Position numbers and translations under genes: made by a program. From assembly GCA_020848665.1 (NCBI GenBank), contig JADLHR010000217.1, positions 1-21,561 on the forward strand: 21,561 nt of DNA. The letters run 5' to 3'. The notes below the pieces were generated by a model. That model saw nothing but the letters and a program-made list of their open reading frames with translations, was not told where the DNA came from and did no database searches. Positions 17,723-21,561 of this stretch are shown piece after piece (positions within the stretch are counted from its first letter, which is position 1; each line of letters begins with the position of its first letter). The DNA comes from Anaerolineae bacterium. GTDB lineage: Bacteria; Chloroflexota; Anaerolineae; Aggregatilineales; Aggregatilineaceae.

Positions 17723-18937
17723 TTGACGCAGCCATCGCTGAATACCGAGCCATCGCCTGCCGACCGCCCCGAAAGCGAGCCGTGGCTGGCGCTGTATCTG
17801 CACATTCCCTTCTGCCACGTGCGCTGCACGTACTGCGCGTTTAACATCTACACCAAACGCGAAGGGCTGATCGCGCCCTATATGGCGGCGCTGCGCCGCG
17901 AGATCGCGCTGGCCGCGGGCAGCGCGCGTCGCCCCGCGCTGAGCGCCTACTTCGGCGGCGGCACGCCCAGCCTCGTGCCAGCGGGCGAGATCGCGGCTAC
18001 GCTCGACGCCTGTCGCTCCGCCTTCGCCTTGCAGCAGGACGCCGAGATCACGCTGGAGCTAAACCCGGAATCGGCGGATGAGGCATACCTGCGCGCGCTG
18101 CGCCAGACGGGTATTAACCGGCTGAGCATCGGCATGCAGTCCGCCCACGCCAGCGAGTTGGAGCTTTACGCGCGCCTGCACACGCTCGCCGATGTGCGGC
18201 AGGCTGTCTGGCGGGCGCGCGCCGCCGGTTTCGAGAACATCAGCCTCGACCTGATCTATGGATCACCGCGCCAGACGCTGAGCATGTGGCAGGATAGTCT
18301 GCACGCCGCGCTGGCGCTGGAGCCGGAGCACATCTCATTCTATGGGCTGACTATCGAGGAAGGGACAACCTTCGAACGCTGGTCGCGGAGCGGGCGCATC
18401 GCCGAGCCAGACCCCGACCTGGCGGCGGACATGTACGAATGGGCGACCGACACGCTCGACGCCGCTGGATTCGAGCAGTACGAGATCAGCAACTGGGCGC
18501 GCCCCGGACGGGAATCGCGCCACAACCTGCAATACTGGCGCTGTGAGCCGTACCTGGGGCTGGGCGCGGGTGCGCACGGCTACGCGAACGGAGTCCGCTA
18601 TGACACTGCGCTGCGTCCCGAAGCGTACATCGCGCGCATCGACAGCCAGCGCGCGCCACAGGAATTTCCACTAACCGCCGCCGTCGAGCATATCGAGGTG
18701 ATCGACCCACCGACCGCGATGGCCGAATGGATGATCATGGGCCTGCGACTGGTGCGTGATGGAATCGATCCAGCAGAATTTCGGGCGCGCTTCGGCCTGT
18801 CGCTGGAAGCGATCTACGGCAGCGCGATCGAGCCGCTGCGCGAGGTGGGCTTGCTGGAGACCGGGCCAGCCGGGCAGCTTCGCCTGACGCAGCGCGGGCG
18901 TCTGCTTGGCAACCAGGTCTTCGTGGCGTTTATCTAG
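17723..18937 (+). CDS. hemW: HemW-like radical SAM heme chaperone
   Basis: A 404-residue radical SAM protein related to oxygen-independent coproporphyrinogen oxidase. It has LYLHIPFCHVRCTYCAF with the 4Fe-4S cysteines 31, 35 and 38 and Phe instead of a fourth Cys after the cluster, plus GGGTPS (78-83) and the HNLQYW motif. The CxxxCxxCxF form and HNxxYW identify HemW, which binds heme and delivers it to hemoproteins, rather than true HemN. The start is uncertain: TTG at 17723 gives the longest product but has only a weak ribosome binding site, and the first ~20 residues look like a non-conserved extension. Convergent with fni, leaving 12 bases between stops. Confidence 0.92.
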   Translation: MTQPSLNTEPSPADRPESEPWLALYLHIPFCHVRCTYCAFNIYTKREGLIAPYMAALRREIALAAGSARRPALSAYFGGGTPSLVPAGEIAATLDACRSAFALQQDAEITLELNPESADEAYLRALRQTGINRLSIGMQSAHASELELYARLHTLADVRQAVWRARAAGFENISLDLIYGSPRQTLSMWQDSLHAALALEPEHISFYGLTIEEGTTFERWSRSGRIAEPDPDLAADMYEWATDTLDAAGFEQYEISNWARPGRESRHNLQYWRCEPYLGLGAGAHGYANGVRYDTALRPEAYIARIDSQRAPQEFPLTAAVEHIEVIDPPTAMAEWMIMGLRLVRDGIDPAEFRARFGLSLEAIYGSAIEPLREVGLLETGPAGQLRLTQRGRLLGNQVFVAFI

Positions 18938-18949
18938 CGCGGCGCGAAG

Positions 18950-19996
18950 CTATCCGTCCACGGGATAGAGCGGCGTCCGCTTGAGAGCGGAAATGTCCGC
19001 TGCGCCGCTGGCGAACATCGCCACGCGAAGCTGCGTTTGAAGCTCCCAGATTGTCTGCCGCACCGTTTCGACCGACACCGCCGCCGCTTTCAGAAACGGC
19101 CCGGCCAGCCCGCCCAGGTCCGCGCCGAGCGCGAGGCACTTGGCGACATCGATCCCGTCGCGCAAACCGCCACTGGCGATGATCGGCAGCCCTGGCGCGC
19201 CCTCGCAGGCGTAGCCGATCGCTTCGGCGGTCGGGATGCCCCAGTCCGCAAACGCGCGCGCGACGTTAGCGTGCTGCGCAGTCGGCGCGCGATGATACTC
19301 GACTTCGCTCCACGAGGTCCCGCCTGACCCGGCCACGTCGATTGCGGCTACTCCGGCGGCTCCAAGCTGCTGTGCAGCTTGGAGTGAGAAGCCCCAGCCG
19401 ACTTCTTTGGCGATCACCGGCACCTCCAGCGCGCGGCATATGGCCTCGATCTTCGCCAGCAGCCCCGCGAAGTTGCCATCACCCTCTGGTTGCACCGCTT
19501 CTTGCAGCGCGTTGAAATGCAGGATCAGTGCGTCCGCTTCAATCAGATCGACCGCCCGCCGGCACTCATCCACCCCATAGCCATAGTTCAACTGAACCGC
19601 GCCAAGATTGGCGAACAGCAGAATGTCCGGCGCGATGCCGCGCACGTCATAGGTCACTGCCAGCGACGGGTCTTCGAGCGCGGCGCGCTGCGACCCCAGC
19701 CCCATCGCGATCCCGGCCTGCTGCGCAGCCTCGGCCAGCGCGCGGTTAATCACCTGCGCGCGCTCGGTTCCGCCGGTCATCGAAGAAATCAGCAGCGGCG
19801 CGTTCAGGCGCTTGCCGAAAAACTCCGTTTCGGTGCTGACGGCTGCCAGGTCCAGCTCCGGCACGGCCTGATGCATGAAGCGGTAACGCTCCAGCCCGGT
19901 CGTCAGGCGCGGGAACTGAACAGCCTCCTCCAGGTTGATCCGGATATGATCATCCTTGCGGCGCTCGGTGGTCGGCCCGTTCGTAACTTTTGGCAT
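18950..19996 (-). CDS. fni: Type 2 isopentenyl-diphosphate delta-isomerase
   Basis: This is an FMN- and NADPH-dependent enzyme interconverting isopentenyl and dimethylallyl diphosphate in isoprenoid synthesis. The 348-residue TIM-barrel protein shows the N-terminal RRKDDHI, LISSMTGGTERAQVINRAL, MGLGSQRAALEDP, EVGWGFS, AIDVAGSGGTSWSEVE and ASGGLRDGIDVAKCLALGA, all typical of the family's FMN and substrate sites. ATG at 19996 fits the usual length and has AAAGGA ten bases upstream; an in-frame extension of 52 residues upstream is not plausible coding. It is divergent from acpP across a 188-bp spacer. Confidence 0.95.
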   Translation of the reverse strand: MPKVTNGPTTERRKDDHIRINLEEAVQFPRLTTGLERYRFMHQAVPELDLAAVSTETEFFGKRLNAPLLISSMTGGTERAQVINRALAEAAQQAGIAMGLGSQRAALEDPSLAVTYDVRGIAPDILLFANLGAVQLNYGYGVDECRRAVDLIEADALILHFNALQEAVQPEGDGNFAGLLAKIEAICRALEVPVIAKEVGWGFSLQAAQQLGAAGVAAIDVAGSGGTSWSEVEYHRAPTAQHANVARAFADWGIPTAEAIGYACEGAPGLPIIASGGLRDGIDVAKCLALGADLGGLAGPFLKAAAVSVETVRQTIWELQTQLRVAMFASGAADISALKRTPLYPVDG

Positions 19997-20066
19997 CGCT
20001 GGGTGTTCCTTTATCGTGGTGCGGCGGTGGACAAACCGGATCGCAACAGGTAAACTTGCCTGCTCG

Positions 20067-20093
20067 ACAGAGAATATACTAAATATCCTCTGT
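20067..20093. promoter_or_regulatory. Near-perfect inverted repeat in the fni-acpP spacer, candidate operator
   Basis: ACAGAGAATAT (20067-20077) and ATATCCTCTGT (20083-20093) pair at 10 of 11 positions around a 5-base spacer. It is an unusually AT-rich island in a GC-rich region, about 20 bases upstream of a TACAAT -10-like box (20113-20118) for acpP, so it would overlap that promoter's -35 region. It also lies upstream of fni on the other strand. Confidence 0.45.
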
Positions 20094-20184
20094 TCGGCGT
20101 AGCGTTCTGGTGTACAATAGGCGCAGCCCGGCGCGGCGCACACCAAGCACACAGCATGAGCCTAACACACTGGAGGTTGAAGAC

Positions 20185-20421
20185 ATGGCAACGACTCAGG
20201 AACGGGTCACGGATATTATCGTCGAGCTGCTCGGCGTAGACCCCGAAGAAGTAAAGCTTGAGGCGCGCTTCCGCGAGGACCTGGAAGCAGACTCGCTCGA
20301 CTTGGTCGAGTTGATTATGGCGTTCGAAGACGAATTTGGCGGCGAGATTTCGGACGAGGAAGCGCAGAAGATCACAACCGTCGGCGACGCGGTGACCTAT
20401 ATCGACACCCACATGATCTAG
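20185..20421 (+). CDS. acpP: Acyl carrier protein
   Basis: A 78-residue acidic protein that carries growing acyl chains on a phosphopantetheine arm. The attachment motif EADSLDLVEL places Ser37 at the DSL site, followed by helix III (DEEAQKITTVGDAVTYI). Start ATG at 20185 has GGAGG eight bases upstream. It is followed by an intrinsic terminator at 20470-20504 and has no fatty-acid synthesis gene beside it in this window, so whether it serves fatty acid synthesis or another carrier-dependent pathway rests on its close match to the housekeeping type. Confidence 0.95.
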   Translation: MATTQERVTDIIVELLGVDPEEVKLEARFREDLEADSLDLVELIMAFEDEFGGEISDEEAQKITTVGDAVTYIDTHMI

Positions 20422-20469
20422 ACCTGGCCTTCCGGTCGTTTAACCGAACCTCTAGCGCGGCAGGAAAGC

Positions 20470-20504
20470 GGCGATTGACGGCGGGTTAATCGCCCTTTTT
20501 ATTT
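20470..20504 (+). terminator. Intrinsic terminator after acpP
   Basis: GGCGATT (20470-20476) pairs with AATCGCC (20488-20494), followed by CTTTTTATTT. The T-tract overlaps the stop codon of the convergent membrane-protein gene. Confidence 0.72.
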
Positions 20505-21125
20505 CCGGCGCGCCGCGCGCAGGCCAGCCGTCAGCCCGGCGACGACCGCCGCCAGCGTGTAGAGCGCCGGTCCCGCGCCGATCTTGACCGCGATCTCGAA
20601 GTTGTCGAGCAGCACCCCGGCGCGCGACAGCCCGGCCCAACCCGCCAGCACACCGGCTACCAGCACAATCACCAGCACGCCAAACCAGTAGCGCCCGCGC
20701 AACCTCACAAGCGCCACCAGCGCGACTCCGCCCACCCCGATCGCTGTCAGCAGCGCCATTTGCCGGTAATTCGGGTCCCCGCGCGCACCCTGCCAGAACT
20801 CGACTGGCGGGATCATGCGCAGCGCGATTGCCAGCGCCGCTGCCCACCCCACCGTGCACCAGCGCCGGTCAGAGACGGCGCCTGCTGCCAGCGCCAGCCC
20901 AATCGCGATCGCGACCTGCGGGGCGCGCAGCAGGAAAGGCGTCAACATCGGCGGCGAGCCGCTGCGCGTCGCGGGATGCAGGCTGGTCCACTCCGCAAGG
21001 TCAAACCCGTTCATCGTGAAGCCCGCCGTCGTGTGCGTGACCCAGGGCAAATAGAATGCCATCAGCGCAAGACCGAGCGCCGCGATCACAACGACCAGCA
21101 GCCCGGTGCGCCTCCCGTCGCTCAC
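20499..21125 (-). CDS. Polytopic membrane protein, unknown function
   Basis: A 208-residue protein with about six hydrophobic segments (near residues 8-29, 69-84, 90-105, 121-140, 146-165 and 185-203) and an external or internal loop after the first span containing WVTHTTAGFTMNGFDLAEW. No family was recognised. The start GTG at 21125 overlaps the stop of the upstream chelatase-type gene as GTGA, so translation is coupled and the two products are likely linked in function. Highly Ala/Val/Leu-rich, as expected for a small integral membrane protein. Confidence 0.75.
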   Translation of the reverse strand: MSDGRRTGLLVVVIAALGLALMAFYLPWVTHTTAGFTMNGFDLAEWTSLHPATRSGSPPMLTPFLLRAPQVAIAIGLALAAGAVSDRRWCTVGWAAALAIALRMIPPVEFWQGARGDPNYRQMALLTAIGVGGVALVALVRLRGRYWFGVLVIVLVAGVLAGWAGLSRAGVLLDNFEIAVKIGAGPALYTLAAVVAGLTAGLRAARRK

Positions 21126-21561
21126 CGGCTGCCGTCCCAGTCGAGATCGGCGGACAGCGCATCAAGCTGCTCGCGGATCGCGGCATCCTCGGCAGATTGG
21201 TGCACGAAGAAATCGACCATGAACGGGCTGCGGCGCTGGCGCAATGCCATCGGCGCGACGGTCCGAATATCCGCCATTGTCGCCACATCGCGCCCGTCCG
21301 CCGCCGCGTAGGCGCGCGCCGCCTCAAACATCGCGTATTCGGCGCGGTGCGAATCGATTCCAAGCTGCTCGACCAGCGCCAGCCCGACCGACACAGCCTC
21401 CGACGACAGCTCCGTCTGCGTCAGTAGCTCACGAGCCAGCGCGATCTCTTCGCGGGCTGCGGCGGTCACATCCGCCCACTCGGTTACGAAACGCCGCCGG
21501 TGCTGCCGGTAGCGGCGCGCGCGCCGGTAGACTTCATACCGCTCCGCCCGGTCGACCAACC
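21122..21561 (-). CDS. Magnesium-chelatase-type AAA+ protein, C-terminal part (runs off window)
   Basis: The last ~146 residues of a protein whose frame is open to the window edge; a TTG near the edge is not taken as its start. The segment ELSSEAVSVGLALVEQLGI, then DSHRAEYAMFEAARAYAAAD, GRDVATMADI, and VAPMALRQRRSP matches the AAA+ lid at the C-terminus of BchI/ChlI-like and MoxR-like ATPases, where Arg in (D/S)HRA and the (H/Q)RxR region are usual. The Walker motifs lie outside the window. Such ATPases often partner vWA proteins. It may be a metal chelatase subunit or a MoxR-type chaperone. Confidence 0.7.
   Translation of the reverse strand, partial: LVDRAERYEVYRRARRYRQHRRRFVTEWADVTAAAREEIALARELLTQTELSSEAVSVGLALVEQLGIDSHRAEYAMFEAARAYAAADGRDVATMADIRTVAPMALRQRRSPFMVDFFVHQSAEDAAIREQLDALSADLDWDGSR

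Noticed and set aside
20067..20093. Site for the Firmicutes lipid regulator FapR
   Set aside because: The arms do not resemble the FapR operator, and no FapR-like gene is in the window.

Overview
The window is high-GC bacterial chromosome, densely packed with housekeeping and signalling genes. Nothing in it pins the taxon. The mix of a formate-tetrahydrofolate ligase, a type 2 isopentenyl-diphosphate isomerase, roadblock proteins, a soluble kinase with a PQQ propeller and tail-anchored TPR proteins is most like Chloroflexota (Anaerolineae-like). That is an inference from protein style, not a database result. No rRNA, tRNA, CRISPR array, transposase or phage gene was seen, and no stretch longer than about 300 bases lacks a gene.

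Layout. 1-2865 (minus): the N-terminal part of an L-threonine aldolase, a small tail-anchored membrane protein, a nitrilase-fold protein whose catalytic cysteine codon reads glycine, and an RluD-type pseudouridine synthase. 2961-3389 (plus): a YbgC-like hot-dog thioesterase. 3406-3593: a 188-bp palindromic MITE-like element between convergent genes. 3593-6502 (minus): a tail-anchored TPR protein and fhs. 6689-8447: a degenerate receiver plus roadblock protein (minus), divergent from a stand-alone roadblock protein (plus) that has a clear promoter and a strong terminator. 8596-11522 (plus): a tight pyrG-add-small protein operon. 11547-12552 (minus): an orphan OmpR-type response regulator behind a 79-aa unknown.

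12620-17603 (minus) is the most interesting block: a probable four-gene operon encoding a soluble Ser/Thr kinase with an eight-repeat PQQ-type propeller, a PP2C phosphatase, a J-domain/von Willebrand factor A fusion, and a zinc-ribbon FHA protein. It has a TATAAT promoter upstream and an intrinsic terminator after the last gene. It contains writer, eraser and phospho-reader together with a metal-binding vWA scaffold that carries its own Hsp70-recruiting domain. It resembles the vWA/PP2C/kinase triads known from Ter-type stress systems, but the J-domain fusion and the propeller kinase are unusual.

17723-21561: hemW (plus) convergent with fni (minus). fni is divergent from an acyl carrier protein gene across a spacer holding a near-perfect 11-bp inverted repeat. 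At the end are a polytopic membrane protein and the C-terminal part of a magnesium-chelatase-type AAA protein, translationally overlapped and reading in from beyond the window.
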